From assembly GCA_016927285.1 (NCBI GenBank), contig JAFGMZ010000156.1, positions 1 to 32,596 of the forward strand: DNA of 32,596 nucleotides, given 5' to 3'. Of this stretch, positions 1-10,100 are shown one piece after another. The position numbers and the translations under genes are program-made. The DNA comes from Chlorobiaceae bacterium. GTDB taxonomy: Bacteria; Bacteroidota; Chlorobiia; Chlorobiales; Chlorobiaceae. Below the pieces are notes generated by a model that saw only the letters and a program-made list of their open reading frames with translations, searched no databases and was not told the DNA's origin. How positions within the stretch are numbered: the stretch's first letter is position 1; every line of letters begins with the position of its first letter.

Positions 1-1703
1 GGTTCGATAGCGACGTCGTCAATTTTGGTAAAAAGTATTTCGGAACGTTCTCTCAGCTGATGGTCTTGTTTAAGCCGGGGCGCACGCAACTGCTCAAGCA
101 GCGACCGGTCGGGTACGAACGATGCTTCAATTGGCTCATCGAAACCAAGCATGGCAAAAATTCTGCCGGAAGTCTCAGGAATTACGGGGTAAAGCGCAAT
201 GGCAAGTGCATAGCAGAGGTTTAGAGAGAGCGCCATGGTTTTTGCTGCTGCATCAGAATCGGTTTTGATAACCTTCCATGGCTCTGATTCGGTCAGAAAA
301 CGGTTTGCCGCTCTGGCTATGTCCATGCCGAGCGTTGCTGCCTCCCTGAAATGGAACTGCTCGAAGGCATAGTCAAGTTTTTCAATCGTACCGTTCCAGT
401 CGATACCGAGGTCGTGCCACTCTTCGGCAGAGCAACTGCAAGGCACAGCCCCTTCAAAACGCGCATTGGTAAAATCGACCGAACGCTTGATGAAATTACC
501 GAGCGTATCGGCAAGTTCGCCGTTGGTCCGGTTCTGAAAATCCGTCCAGCTGAAATCGGTATCCTTGTTTTCAGGATAGTTCATGGCAATGCTGTAGCGC
601 AGGGTATCTGCCGGAAATTTTTCAAGGAACTCGCCAAGGTAGACTGCGTAATTTCTTGATTTCGAGAATTTCCTGCCTTCGAAATTCATGAATTCAGAGG
701 CTGGCACGTTATCGGCAAGGTTATATATTCCGCTGATTCGTCCCTCGTTCCATGCCATGAGAATGGCCGGAAACATAAGCGTATGAAACACAACGTTGTC
801 CTTGCCGATAAAATTAACGACCCTCGATTGCGGATCCTGCCAATACGACCTCCAGAGCTCATCATCGCCTCGCTCCGCAGCCCACTGCCGGGTAAAAGAG
901 ATATAGCCAAGCACTGCATCGAACCAGACGTAGAGTACTTTTCCTGCGGCTTCGGGCGCATCGAGAGGCACACTGATACCCCAGCTGAGATCCCTGGTAA
1001 TGGCTCTGTCGTTCAGACCCTGCTTGAGCCATGTTCGCGTGTAATTGATAACATTTGACCTCCAGTCCTGCTCATGGGCGGCCACATAGGTCTCGAGCTC
1101 CTGCTGAAACCGTCCGAGCGGAAAATACCAGTGCATGGTTTCGCGCAACTCCGGAGTGGCATCGGATAGTTTGCTTTTCGGGTTCAGCAATTCTGTCGGG
1201 CTCAGATGCGTTCCGCACTGTTCGCACTGATCTCCGTTGGCTTCCGGATTACTACAGATGGGACAGGTTCCGGTTACGTATCGATCGGAAAGAAAACGTC
1301 CTGCGGTCGCGTCAAAAAACTGCTTATCGCTCTTTTTCCTGAGAATTCCTTTTTTCTCGATTTCAAGAAAAAATTCCTTTGCGGTTTCATGATGCTCAGG
1401 CGATGAGGTTCTCCCGTAATAGTCAAAGGAAATGCCGCACTTTCTGAACGCATCATGGTTCATCGTGTGGTACCGATCGACCACATCCTGAGGAGATATC
1501 CCCTCTTTTTCTGCTGTAATGGTAATGGGAACTCCGTGTTCGTCGGAACCTCCTATGTGTATGACGTTCTCTCCTTTCATCCGCTTGTACCGGACATAGA
1601 TATCTGCCGGAAGGTAGACCCCTGCAAGATGGCCAAGATGGACCGGTCCGTTTGCGTAGGGAAGCGCTGTGGTAACGAGGGTACGGGTAACGTTTTGCAT
1701 CAT
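1..1703 (-). CDS. metG: methionyl-tRNA synthetase, 3' part runs off window start
   Basis: Minus-strand translation from ATGATG at 1703/1700 reads MMQNVTRTLVTTALPYANGPVHLGHLAGVYLPADIYVRYKRMKGENVIHIGGSDEHG..., including the class I HLGH motif and the KFSKSR (KMSKS-like) motif. The frame stays open to base 1. Confidence 0.93.
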   Translation of the reverse strand, partial: MMQNVTRTLVTTALPYANGPVHLGHLAGVYLPADIYVRYKRMKGENVIHIGGSDEHGVPITITAEKEGISPQDVVDRYHTMNHDAFRKCGISFDYYGRTSSPEHHETAKEFFLEIEKKGILRKKSDKQFFDATAGRFLSDRYVTGTCPICSNPEANGDQCEQCGTHLSPTELLNPKSKLSDATPELRETMHWYFPLGRFQQELETYVAAHEQDWRSNVINYTRTWLKQGLNDRAITRDLSWGISVPLDAPEAAGKVLYVWFDAVLGYISFTRQWAAERGDDELWRSYWQDPQSRVVNFIGKDNVVFHTLMFPAILMAWNEGRISGIYNLADNVPASEFMNFEGRKFSKSRNYAVYLGEFLEKFPADTLRYSIAMNYPENKDTDFSWTDFQNRTNGELADTLGNFIKRSVDFTNARFEGAVPCSCSAEEWHDLGIDWNGTIEKLDYAFEQFHFREAATLGMDIARAANRFLTESEPWKVIKTDSDAAAKTMALSLNLCYALAIALYPVIPETSGRIFAMLGFDEPIEASFVPDRSLLEQLRAPRLKQDHQLRERSEILFTKIDDVAIE

Positions 1704-1793
1704 GGGTACGAAAGAGTGGAAATAAGACGGCATCCAGCTCCCTCCTTGTCCGGAGAAGAACGCGGGATGCCCCCCTGATTATTACTGATAGCG

Positions 1794-2771
1794 TTAATTC
1801 GAGGTAAAGAGGCTGCGGCACTTGTCGAAAGGGACCCTCCTCCGCTGGTCATTCCTGACATAACGCAACAGTACAAGCTTCTTCTGCATATCGACACTTT
1901 CGACAACCGCCTCCCCTGAGGATGTCGTGACCCTGTCGCCGGGTTTGGGTGGCGAAAATGAAGCCGAGCTGCCCGAGGTAGTCCTGGGATGCCTGGAATA
2001 TCCGAGACAGCATTTCGGACGGTTACAGATACCGGTAATATTGAAGGCATGGCTATCACTGCCGTTGGCATCGGAAGTTACCGATTTGTCGGCAAAGGGG
2101 TTTGCGTGTATTTTAGGCAACCAGCTCGAGCAGCAGAGCAGATAACCGCAAGGGCCGAACGAGTTCGCGCGCCGAGCCTCTTCCCTTGTGGTGATCTGCA
2201 CCATCTGAATTCTTGCCTTGAACTCGCCGGCCAGGTCACGTACGAGAGAACGGAAATCCACCCGATGAGCGGAGGTGTAGTAGACCGAAAGTTTCTGCTG
2301 ATCCATACGAAGCTCCACATCAACCAGCTTCATATCGAGATCGTGTTTTTTCACCTTTCCCAGACAGGCATCCCTTATCTCCTTTTTCCGGCCTTTAAGT
2401 TCAATGATTGCCTGCGAGTCATCTTCATTCGCCTGACGAATGATTGCGAGACGTTCGGCTTCAGGCTTGTCGAGACCTTTGAGTTTCAGTTTTTTCAGGG
2501 CTATCCGGCCTGTCGAGTAAACGACCCCGTAATCATACCCCCCATCGGTGGCGACGATGACCTGCTGACCAACGGCAAGAGGCAATTGATCCGGATTGTC
2601 GAAAAACTCCCTGCGGCACCCCTGAAGCTCGACTTCGCAAATAAAGCGGTTCGCTTCATTGGCAGGATCTTCGCCGTAGAGCTCTTCAACCTCGCTGTGC
2701 AGCAGCTGCGACAACCGAAGCCTGACTTTTGCGTTGTCACCAAGCAGGCAACTGCAGATAACATTACTCAT
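1794..2771 (-). CDS. PSP1 C-terminal domain protein, RicT/YaaT-like
   Basis: 325-aa ORF containing EARRANSFGPCGYLLCCSSWLP and CNRPKCCLGY, characteristic of the PSP1/YaaT family. Confidence 0.85.
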   Translation of the reverse strand: MSNVICSCLLGDNAKVRLRLSQLLHSEVEELYGEDPANEANRFICEVELQGCRREFFDNPDQLPLAVGQQVIVATDGGYDYGVVYSTGRIALKKLKLKGLDKPEAERLAIIRQANEDDSQAIIELKGRKKEIRDACLGKVKKHDLDMKLVDVELRMDQQKLSVYYTSAHRVDFRSLVRDLAGEFKARIQMVQITTREEARRANSFGPCGYLLCCSSWLPKIHANPFADKSVTSDANGSDSHAFNITGICNRPKCCLGYSRHPRTTSGSSASFSPPKPGDRVTTSSGEAVVESVDMQKKLVLLRYVRNDQRRRVPFDKCRSLFTSN

Positions 2772-2836
2772 AAGAATGGTGTAATTAAATTAAGAGCGTC
2801 CGCTTTGGACCTCCATCGGCAAACCGACGGATACGC

Positions 2837-3598
2837 TCATCTACCAACCCCCAGCATGTTGCGATACCGCTCGATCTTTTTGTTAATCGATTCGCGACCC
2901 CGAACAAGAATCTTCGCGTCATCGAGCGTACGGCTCATTACAGACTCTTTCAACCCGTCAAGATGATCTTCCGTTTCTCGCCGCATCATCGAAGTCAGCT
3001 CGTCTGAAGAAGGCGACTCACCCGGATAGAGCAACTCGGGAGCCCTGAATGAAACAAACAGTTCGGGCTTTTGTTCTTCAAGATATTCAATCCTGCTGAC
3101 AACTGAAACAAGGTAGAGCGGGCTGTTTTTCTGAAAAACGCGGGAAACGATGCCAGCCGTTCCTTTATAGAAAAAAAGAGGCCGTTCGTCGACGTGAACA
3201 ATCCTGCCCTGAGGAAAAATCCAGAGGGCGTTCTGACGGTCCGAGGGTTGAAGCAGCAGTTCGGATGCGTAGTCGATGGTTCGCAATGCGCTTCTCGGAT
3301 TCGAGCGGTCAATCGAAAAGGCTCCGATACGGGTAAAGAAGCGGTGCTGGTTGAGTTGCTGGTATTCGATGATGATATGGAGATTCTGACGGAAATACTC
3401 CTCCGTACAGAGCTGCGACCAGAAGCCGTCCCACCAGTAGGCGTGATTACAATAAAAAATAACGGGAATGCCGGACTCCATCCTCGGTACCTGCGCATCC
3501 ATAAAGACGCGTAACGTATTGAAATATCGCCGGAACTGCCTGCGGGAATACCATCCGAACCACAAGGTATAGAGACTGCTCCGGCGAACTTTCAGCAT
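2837..3598 (-). CDS. PlsC-like lysophospholipid acyltransferase family protein
   Basis: 253-aa ORF with FYCNHAYWWDGFW (NHxxxxD-like) and WIFPQGRIVHVDERP motifs. Confidence 0.75.
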   Translation of the reverse strand: MLKVRRSSLYTLWFGWYSRRQFRRYFNTLRVFMDAQVPRMESGIPVIFYCNHAYWWDGFWSQLCTEEYFRQNLHIIIEYQQLNQHRFFTRIGAFSIDRSNPRSALRTIDYASELLLQPSDRQNALWIFPQGRIVHVDERPLFFYKGTAGIVSRVFQKNSPLYLVSVVSRIEYLEEQKPELFVSFRAPELLYPGESPSSDELTSMMRRETEDHLDGLKESVMSRTLDDAKILVRGRESINKKIERYRNMLGVGR

Positions 3599-3607
3599 AG
3601 GAAAACC

Positions 3608-4816
3608 TTACTGGAAAGCTTTCCTGATACGGTTAACGGCCTCCTCGAGCGAAGAAATGGATGCTGCGTAGGATAAGCGCAGATTTTCAGGCGCTCCGAA
3701 CGCATCGCCGGGAACCGTGGCTACGTAATGCTCCTTGAGCAGGTATTCTGCCACGTCTGCCGAATCGTTCATGATCGCCCCGTTGAAGCTTTTTCCGAGC
3801 ACGCCGCTTATCGAGGGAAATATGTAGAACGCCCCCTGAGGCAGTGCTGTCCTGAAGCCGGGAATGCTGTTCAGGGCTTCGTACATGTAATCGCGACGAC
3901 GCTCGAATTCGCGACGGCGCTCCTCAACGACGCTCTGATCACCCAGAAGCGCGGCTACGGCGGCTTTCTGAGCCACAGCATTGGGATTCGAGGTGGTCTG
4001 CGACTGGATTTTGTCGCAGGCATCGATCAGCCATTTCGGACCGGCCAGATAGCCGATACGCCATCCGGTCATGGCGTAAGTTTTAGAGACTCCGTTGCTC
4101 ACGATCACCCACTCTTTCATTTCAGGAATACGGGCAGGCGAAAAAGGACGAACATCGCCGTAGACGATCATGTCGTACATTTCATCCGACAGGACAAAGA
4201 TGTTGCGACCCTCGAGCACCTTCATAAGCGCCCTTACTTCCTGTTCACTGTAGACTGCGCCCGTAGGGTTTGACGGAGAGTTCAGTACCAGTATTTTGGT
4301 TTTCGGCGTGATAGCCGCATCGAGCTGAACAGGAGTGATCTTGTACTCGGTTTCGATCGTAGTATTGACGATAACCGGTTCGGCACCGGCAAGACGGACC
4401 ATTTCAGGAAAACTTACCCAGTAAGGGGCCGGTACGATAACTTCGTCGCCTTCCTCGCAAAGCGCAAGAAAGGTATTGGCAAGCGTCTGCTTCCCTCCGT
4501 TGCTGACGATAATCTGATTTTCCTGGAATTCGAGCCCATTATCGCGGCGAAATTTCTCCAGAATAGCTTTTTTAAGTTCGGGCATCCCCGAGTTGGCCGT
4601 ATATCGGGTAAATCCTGCATTGATCGCATCGATTCCTGCCTGATTGACATGGTCAGGAGTCGGAAAATCCGGTTCACCTGCAGAGAGGCTGACAATATCC
4701 TTTCCTTCGGCTTTCATTTTATTTGCCAGACCCGTGATGCGCATGGTCTGGGATTCCTGCATGCTGAGCACCCGGCGGGTAAGGTATTGCTCTCCGGGAA
4801 CGGTTGAATATGACAT
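3608..4816 (-). CDS. aspC: aspartate aminotransferase (class I/II PLP-dependent)
   Basis: [27 protein letters not shown]...[15 protein letters not shown]...[12 protein letters not shown]...[22 protein letters not shown] (PLP lysine). Likely start is M35 of the supplied ORF. Confidence 0.9.
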   Translation of the reverse strand: MSYSTVPGEQYLTRRVLSMQESQTMRITGLANKMKAEGKDIVSLSAGEPDFPTPDHVNQAGIDAINAGFTRYTANSGMPELKKAILEKFRRDNGLEFQENQIIVSNGGKQTLANTFLALCEEGDEVIVPAPYWVSFPEMVRLAGAEPVIVNTTIETEYKITPVQLDAAITPKTKILVLNSPSNPTGAVYSEQEVRALMKVLEGRNIFVLSDEMYDMIVYGDVRPFSPARIPEMKEWVIVSNGVSKTYAMTGWRIGYLAGPKWLIDACDKIQSQTTSNPNAVAQKAAVAALLGDQSVVEERRREFERRRDYMYEALNSIPGFRTALPQGAFYIFPSISGVLGKSFNGAIMNDSADVAEYLLKEHYVATVPGDAFGAPENLRLSYAASISSLEEAVNRIRKAFQ

Positions 4817-4832
4817 AATTAATATAAATAGT

Positions 4833-5333
4833 TTATTTTTTGTGTTTTGATTCATCGAGTTTCCGGTGCAGCATATCCAGCACATAGGGATGGACGAATT
4901 TCGACACATCGCCGCCAAGCATCGCTACCTCCCTGATGATAGACGATGCCACATAGGTATATTTTACGTTCGGCATTAAAAACACGGTAGTTACCTCGGG
5001 ATAGAGATGCCTGTTGAGCAGCGACATCTGAAATTCGTATTCGAAATCCTTGACCTGCCGTACGCCACGTACGATGGCTCGAGCTCCCTGTTGACGGGCA
5101 TAATCGGCAAGAAGCCCGTCATGGAGCACCTCAACGCTTACCGAAGAGTAGTCCTGCACCACCTTGCTTATCATCGTAAATCGCTCTTCAAAACTGAACA
5201 GGGTCTTTTTCTGGCTATTTTCAGCTATGACTACGACAACTTCCGAAAAAATGTTCAGCGCCCGTTCCAATACATCGAGGTGCCCGTTCGTAAATGGATC
5301 GTACGTGCCAGGGTAAATTGCTTTTTGTGTCAT
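4833..5333 (-). CDS. coaD: phosphopantetheine adenylyltransferase
   Basis: [25 protein letters not shown]...[36 protein letters not shown]; classic CoaD motifs. Confidence 0.95.
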   Translation of the reverse strand: MTQKAIYPGTYDPFTNGHLDVLERALNIFSEVVVVIAENSQKKTLFSFEERFTMISKVVQDYSSVSVEVLHDGLLADYARQQGARAIVRGVRQVKDFEYEFQMSLLNRHLYPEVTTVFLMPNVKYTYVASSIIREVAMLGGDVSKFVHPYVLDMLHRKLDESKHKK

Positions 5334-5881
5334 GTGCTATCGTGTTGATGCTTAAAAAAAGTGACCCTGGTCATACCATAATCCTTGTGCATGAGGTAGT
5401 GTGGAGAGGCATGAAAACACAACGTTGCGCTATGCTCTACAAGCAGCAGTCCGTCGTCGGCAAGCAGAGATGTTCCCGCTATCCGTTCGATCAGGATGTC
5501 GTAATCAGGCCATGTGTAGGGCGGATCGCAGAACACCAGATCAAAACGCTCGCTGGTACGATCGACAAATGCCTGCACATCCGACCTTGCGATATTTACC
5601 TGATCGAGTACACCGAGCTGCCTTGCCGTCTCCTGCATGGAGTTGAGGGCTTCGGTGTGACGATCAACGAAATAAACGAAACCAGCTCCCCTGCTGAGTG
5701 CCTCGAAACCCATATTGCCGAATCCGGCAAAGAGGTCGAGCACCACGATTCCCTCGAAATCAATCCTATTTTCAAGCGTGTCAAAAAGCGACTTCTTGAC
5801 CCTGCTGCTGCAGGGACGGATATCGCGCGACGACGTGCTTTTTATTTTCCGACCCCGGTATGTACCGGCAATAATCTGCAC
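5330..5881 (-). CDS. rsmD: 16S rRNA (guanine(966)-N(2))-methyltransferase RsmD
   Basis: [15 protein letters not shown]...[45 protein letters not shown]...LVFCDPPY. Overlaps the coaD start by 4 nt. Confidence 0.93.
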   Translation of the reverse strand: MQIIAGTYRGRKIKSTSSRDIRPCSSRVKKSLFDTLENRIDFEGIVVLDLFAGFGNMGFEALSRGAGFVYFVDRHTEALNSMQETARQLGVLDQVNIARSDVQAFVDRTSERFDLVFCDPPYTWPDYDILIERIAGTSLLADDGLLLVEHSATLCFHASPHYLMHKDYGMTRVTFFKHQHDST

Positions 5882-5889
5882 CCGGCTTT

Positions 5890-6807
5890 CTATGCCTCGA
5901 AATCGCCGAAACGGGTTTCTCCCAGAACGGCAAGAGCTTTCTCGGCTTCATCCATCGATGGCGGTTTTCCGTGCCAGTTTGAACCATCGGCCATAGTACC
6001 CTCGAAAAAAGGAACGCCCCTGCCCATGAGAGTAGAAGCAAGCACGACCGTCGGTTTCGTGCGATCTTCAAGAGCAAGAATACCTTCCAGTGTCGCAAGA
6101 ACATCCTCGATGCTGTTTCCGTCGCAACTATAGACATCCCAGCCGAAAGCGCTCCATTTATCGGCAAATGGCTCGATGTTCATGATCTTGTCGACCTCTC
6201 CGTCGATCTGCTGATTGTTGTAATCGACAATGCCTATCAGATTGCCGAGACCGTAATGCGCCGCACTCATTGCCGCCTCCCATATCTGTCCTTCCTGACA
6301 CTCGCCGTCACCCATGAGGCAAAACACCCGGTTCGTGCGTCCATCGATGCGATGGCCAAGCGCCGCTCCTGTCGCCGCTGAAAGCCCCTGACCAAGAGAA
6401 CCCGAGGCTATCCTGATACCGGGCAATTTCGATTCTGAAGTCGGATGTCCCTGGAGGTAAGAGTTGAGCTGACGAAGCGATTTCAATTCGCTGAGCGGGA
6501 AATAACCGGCTCGCGCAAGCACGCTGTACCAAACCGGTGCGATATGGCCGTTTGAGAGAAAGACCACATCTTCGTTGTCGTGTTCCCGGAAACCATGCGG
6601 ATTGTGACGCAATATCCTGAAATAGAGCGCCGTAAAAATATCGGCCATTCCAAGCGATCCACCGGTATGACCGGAATTTGCCAGGGCAAGCATTCTGATG
6701 ATGTCTCTGCGAACCTGCCGAGCCATGGTGTTAAGATCTTCGATAGATGCGAGTTCGAGCAACTCGCCTTTCCTGTCTGCCGGATAGAGTGCTAAATCTT
6801 TTGCCAT
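5890..6807 (-). CDS. transketolase, N-terminal subunit (split form)
   Basis: RRDIIRMLALANSGHTGGSLGMADIFTALYF...GSLGQGLSAATGAALG...GDGECQEGQIWEAAMSAAHYGLGNLIGIVDYNNQQIDG; TPP-binding N-terminal half only. Confidence 0.9.
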   Translation of the reverse strand: MAKDLALYPADRKGELLELASIEDLNTMARQVRRDIIRMLALANSGHTGGSLGMADIFTALYFRILRHNPHGFREHDNEDVVFLSNGHIAPVWYSVLARAGYFPLSELKSLRQLNSYLQGHPTSESKLPGIRIASGSLGQGLSAATGAALGHRIDGRTNRVFCLMGDGECQEGQIWEAAMSAAHYGLGNLIGIVDYNNQQIDGEVDKIMNIEPFADKWSAFGWDVYSCDGNSIEDVLATLEGILALEDRTKPTVVLASTLMGRGVPFFEGTMADGSNWHGKPPSMDEAEKALAVLGETRFGDFEA

Positions 6808-6892
6808 TGTTGATATGGAGAACAACATTCTTGAGAATTAAAATACCAGAACACGAAGTTAACGGGCCGGAAACATAAATAATAAAAAAAAC

Positions 6893-7537
6893 TTACTCAT
6901 GAGCCTGTTTTCTTTCATTGAAGAACCTCCAGCCCGCAAAAACGAAGACTGCGAGAAAAATAACGGTAACCGGTATGCTGTACATGGCAGCATACATTCC
7001 GATGGCGCTCCAGTTATTTCCGAGCACAAGGCCTCCGGAAATAAGGAGAATATTCCAGACCGTCGCGCTGAACGTCGCAGCAAGAAAAACCCGTGTTATG
7101 CTCAGATGCATCAGTCCGGCCATAACCGATATGACCGCCCTTGAGCCGAAAAGAAAACGGTTGACCATAACGGCAAAATACCCGTGTGCCGAAAACTTTC
7201 TGCGCAGCAGCGCCATATCCGAAGGCGGAAAAAAACGATGGAAGATATCAGAAAACCTGTGTGGCACCTGACCGATTCCTTCACCATAAAGCTTCATGCC
7301 AAAATGACGGCTCAAGAGAAACACCAGCATGAACCCGGCTGTCGATCCCAGAGAAGACCAGAACAACGCTTCAGGAAACGAAACCACGCCGAAAGAAATG
7401 AGATACCCGATGAATGCAACAGGTACATCACCGGGTATCGGAGGTATAACGTTTTCAAAAAATGCTATTAAAAACAAAAACATCCCGATGCTCAGGGAAT
7501 CAGCATGCTGCAGATAGGTAATGATCGAATCAAGCAT
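6893..7537 (-). CDS. DedA family (SNARE-associated) membrane protein
   Basis: FFENVIPPIPGDVPVAFIGYLISFG and FGSRAVISVMAGLMHLS; DedA-type motifs and multiple hydrophobic segments. Confidence 0.85.
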   Translation of the reverse strand: MLDSIITYLQHADSLSIGMFLFLIAFFENVIPPIPGDVPVAFIGYLISFGVVSFPEALFWSSLGSTAGFMLVFLLSRHFGMKLYGEGIGQVPHRFSDIFHRFFPPSDMALLRRKFSAHGYFAVMVNRFLFGSRAVISVMAGLMHLSITRVFLAATFSATVWNILLISGGLVLGNNWSAIGMYAAMYSIPVTVIFLAVFVFAGWRFFNERKQAHE

Positions 7538-7566
7538 AGGCTGTCCTTGACATCGCTGCCGTTATC

Positions 7567-8277
7567 TCAGTCCAGTTCGAGAACTCGTCGCTGCACCTCG
7601 CTATATGCGTCTTCTACACCGCCAAGATCGAACCGGAACCGGTCCTTATCCATCTTTTCGTTTGTTTCGAGATCCCAGAACCTGCAGGTATCCGGGCTTA
7701 TTTCGTCACCAAGAAGAATTTCATCGTGGTATCTGCCAAACTCAAGCTTGAAATCGACAAGCTTGAGTTTTCTCTCGGCAAAAAATGATTTCAGCACCCC
7801 GTTGATAACTTCGGCTCTGGCTTTAAGCGTGGATAGCTCATCGTAGGATGCGACACCGAGCGCTACGGCATGCGACTCGATCATGAGCGGATCGTCAAGA
7901 TCGTCGTCTTTCAGATAAAACTCCACAAGCGGCTGCTCAAGCACTGTCCCCTCAACAAAACCATATCTTCTGACAAGGGAGCCCGCGGCAATATTGCGTA
8001 CCACAACCTCTACCTTTATGATGTCGAGACGGCGACAGAGCATATCGCGCTCCGAGAGCTTTTCGACGAGATGAGTTTTAACGCCGTGCGCTTCAAGAAG
8101 AGTGAAAAGCTTGCACGATATAGCGTTGTTGACAACGCCCTTATCGGCAATCGTACCTTTTTTCTTGTTATTGAAGGCAGTTGCATCGTCTTTGAATTCC
8201 TGTATAACCAGATCATTATCTTCGGTCAGAAATACTTTTTTAGCCTTGCCTTCGTGCAGCAGCGTTGTTTTTTGCAT
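7567..8277 (-). CDS. purC: phosphoribosylaminoimidazole-succinocarboxamide synthase
   Basis: MQKTTLLHEGKAKKVFLTEDNDLVIQEFKDDATAFNNKKKGTIADKGVVNNAISCKLFTLLEAHGVKTHLVEKLSERDML...VVRNIAAGSL. Likely start is M28 of the supplied ORF. Confidence 0.95.
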   Translation of the reverse strand: MQKTTLLHEGKAKKVFLTEDNDLVIQEFKDDATAFNNKKKGTIADKGVVNNAISCKLFTLLEAHGVKTHLVEKLSERDMLCRRLDIIKVEVVVRNIAAGSLVRRYGFVEGTVLEQPLVEFYLKDDDLDDPLMIESHAVALGVASYDELSTLKARAEVINGVLKSFFAERKLKLVDFKLEFGRYHDEILLGDEISPDTCRFWDLETNEKMDKDRFRFDLGGVEDAYSEVQRRVLELD

Positions 8278-8369
8278 ACCCTGTATTTGAATGAATTGAT
8301 AATGAAACCGCGCGCCGGTATAGCCTCCGCAGTCTTTCTGATAAACGTAAACGGTCAATCCTTAAAAGG

Positions 8370-8774
8370 TCAAGCGATTCCGTTCCCCCCGGAAGCTGCT
8401 TGCTGAACGGCGCCTGTCAGTACAATGGTAATCTGCTCATCAGTCAGTCCCTTGTCTTTAAGAAAACTCATGAATCTGAAGACGCCAAGATCGGAGAGCA
8501 TAGCTCTGGTAAGGTCGCTTCCGCTGAGCCCCCTGGTTCGCCCATACTCAAGCGACGTATTGATCCAGTCCTCAATGAACTCTTCGTTTTTTCCTTTTTC
8601 AAGAAAATAACCGGTTATGATCCGCTCGACGTCATGGTGACCCGGCTCAGGATGGGCCTGAAGCAACAGCTGCATCTCTTCGGAAATTCTGGCAAGGACA
8701 ATAACAGCTTCCCTGTCGAGCGTTTCTTCGAGAATATCCTTTGCCTGCTTCTTGACATCTGTCATATGAACCAT
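8370..8774 (-). CDS. conserved hypothetical protein
   Basis: 134-aa ORF in series with purC on the same strand, with a normal soluble-protein composition. Confidence 0.6.
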   Translation of the reverse strand: MVHMTDVKKQAKDILEETLDREAVIVLARISEEMQLLLQAHPEPGHHDVERIITGYFLEKGKNEEFIEDWINTSLEYGRTRGLSGSDLTRAMLSDLGVFRFMSFLKDKGLTDEQITIVLTGAVQQAASGGNGIA

Positions 8775-8885
8775 ACTTTTTTCATGGTCGTTGAATAGAG
8801 AAAACCTGGATCATAACGCTGAAAAATCCGGAATAACCCTACATTTTACAATAGTAAAGAAAAAATCTTGCAAAGATAAGCGAAT

Positions 8886-9029
8886 ATGAAGAAAACCCTG
8901 TTACTTGTTCTGCTCTTTTTTGAAGTCCTGCCGCATCAGCGACCCGGCCTGCATGCAGAAGAAAAACAAGGCCGCGAGTTGGCCATTCTGTGGTGGAATG
9001 TAATGCAGTGGAGACAGATCGTTCTATAA
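8886..9029 (+). pseudogene. orphaned 5' fragment of the EEP-family gene (native signal peptide) left of the integrated element
   Basis: MKKTLLLVLLFFEVLPHQRPGLHAEEKQGRELAILWWNV followed by element-encoded MQWRQIVL*. Joining 8886-9001 to 17564-18479 gives an intact 343-aa EEP ORF in frame. Confidence 0.88.
8985..9001 (+). repeat. attL core, 17-bp direct repeat
   Basis: ATTCTGTGGTGGAATGT, identical to 17547-17563. It contains ATTC-7nt-GAAT inverted arms. Confidence 0.9.
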
Positions 9030-9086
9030 TAATGACTTATAGCAGCAACAAACCGGCACAAACAACAAGAGAGCAACAAAACTACA

Positions 9087-9114
9087 CAAAAAAGCCGGGA
9101 ATTACGCTCCCGGC
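9087..9114 (-). terminator. Rho-independent terminator for the minus-strand transcripts at the element left end
   Basis: Minus strand reads GCCGGGA-GCGTAAT-TCCCGGC followed by TTTTTTT (plus-strand stem 9094-9100/9108-9114, A-tract 9087-9093). Confidence 0.8.
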
Positions 9115-9159
9115 AATCATCCTGAACCTTGGCAGAACCTTAGTATATTCTCAACTCAA

Positions 9160-9429
9160 CTACCCCACGCCGTCCCTCTGAATCCTCCGTTGCCGGAAGT
9201 ACTCCTCAAGCCTCTGAAGGTTCTGCCGCCGCCTGATCCTATCCTCGATCTGTCGAAGCACAGCCTCCCTTCTCTCAGCATGCTCAACGATATTGCTGCC
9301 GGCCACGATCCCCACCCACGGCTCAACCTTGCTCTTGCGCCGTGCCTCAACAATATCCATCCGCTTCTCGACAATAACCACTTCATCAAGCAATATCAGG
9401 GTTTCGGCATCATCTCGGCAACTTCTCAT
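9160..9429 (-). CDS. hypothetical small charged protein
   Basis: 89-aa ORF MRSCRDDAETLILLDEVVIVEKRMDIVEARRKSKVEPWVGIV..., co-directional with the other element genes and just upstream of the terminator. Confidence 0.5.
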   Translation of the reverse strand: MRSCRDDAETLILLDEVVIVEKRMDIVEARRKSKVEPWVGIVAGSNIVEHAERREAVLRQIEDRIRRRQNLQRLEEYFRQRRIQRDGVG

Positions 9430-9557
9430 GGCACAACTCTATTAAATCATCTAAAGCATCTTTCAGGTATAATCAGGCATTGCTCACAAAAAACATCACC
9501 GCCAAAGGAAACACTATGTATCGGGCACCTGCTCATGCGCATTCTCCCAGATTGTTG

Positions 9558-10004
9558 TCAATTATCACCATCACCAGTTATCTGTGCAGCAGGTACAGTT
9601 AAGGATTGCTCTCGCCGTGTATATTCAAGAACATCATCCCAAAATCCTTGTTCTCCCGTTTTCTGGCGAGGTAGTTCCTCGATGATAGCCGCAGCTTTCT
9701 CTGGCTTAGATGCGACATTCTCTGAAGCTGGCGCAATTTCATCAGTAGCCGATGCACTCTCGTCGGGTCGAGGAGCGACTTCCTCAGCATCAGGAGCAGC
9801 TTCTTCAGTATTATTTGGTGCCGCGTAATCCTCAACACGCCTCTGCTTCCCACCGACAACCAACCATATCTCACCGGTCAATCTATCAACTTTGTACATA
9901 CGCCCATTGCCAACATTGTGATATTCGTATCTCTGGCCGCATGCCGATACGACCACAAGACTTGCGATCATCATGGCATTTCGAAAAAACTTTCCAACTG
10001 TCAT
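9558..10004 (-). CDS. putative lipoprotein with low-complexity Ala/Glu/Pro-rich region
   Basis: MTVGKFFRNAMMIASLVVVSACGQRYEYHNVGNGRMYKVDRLTGEIWLV: signal peptide with lipobox VSAC, then a compositionally biased linker. Confidence 0.65.
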   Translation of the reverse strand: MTVGKFFRNAMMIASLVVVSACGQRYEYHNVGNGRMYKVDRLTGEIWLVVGGKQRRVEDYAAPNNTEEAAPDAEEVAPRPDESASATDEIAPASENVASKPEKAAAIIEELPRQKTGEQGFWDDVLEYTRREQSLTVPAAQITGDGDN

Positions 10005-10100
10005 TCCAATTCATTGAAAAGGTTATTGATTCTATTCACAAAGTATTGATTCTGAAGTAACTTCGCAGAACACATAAAGCCCAAAACCTCACCATTTTAT

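Noticed and set aside
1989-2966. 325-aa plus-strand ORF
   Set aside because: Antisense to the PSP1/RicT-like gene and extends into the acyltransferase region; no recognisable motifs.
5294-6133. 279-aa plus-strand ORF
   Set aside because: Antisense to rsmD and the transketolase subunit, both clearly identified on the minus strand.
9190-9828. 212-aa plus-strand ORF in the element
   Set aside because: Antisense to the 89-aa ORF and the lipoprotein. Ser/Ala-rich tail is simply the complement of the lipoprotein low-complexity region.
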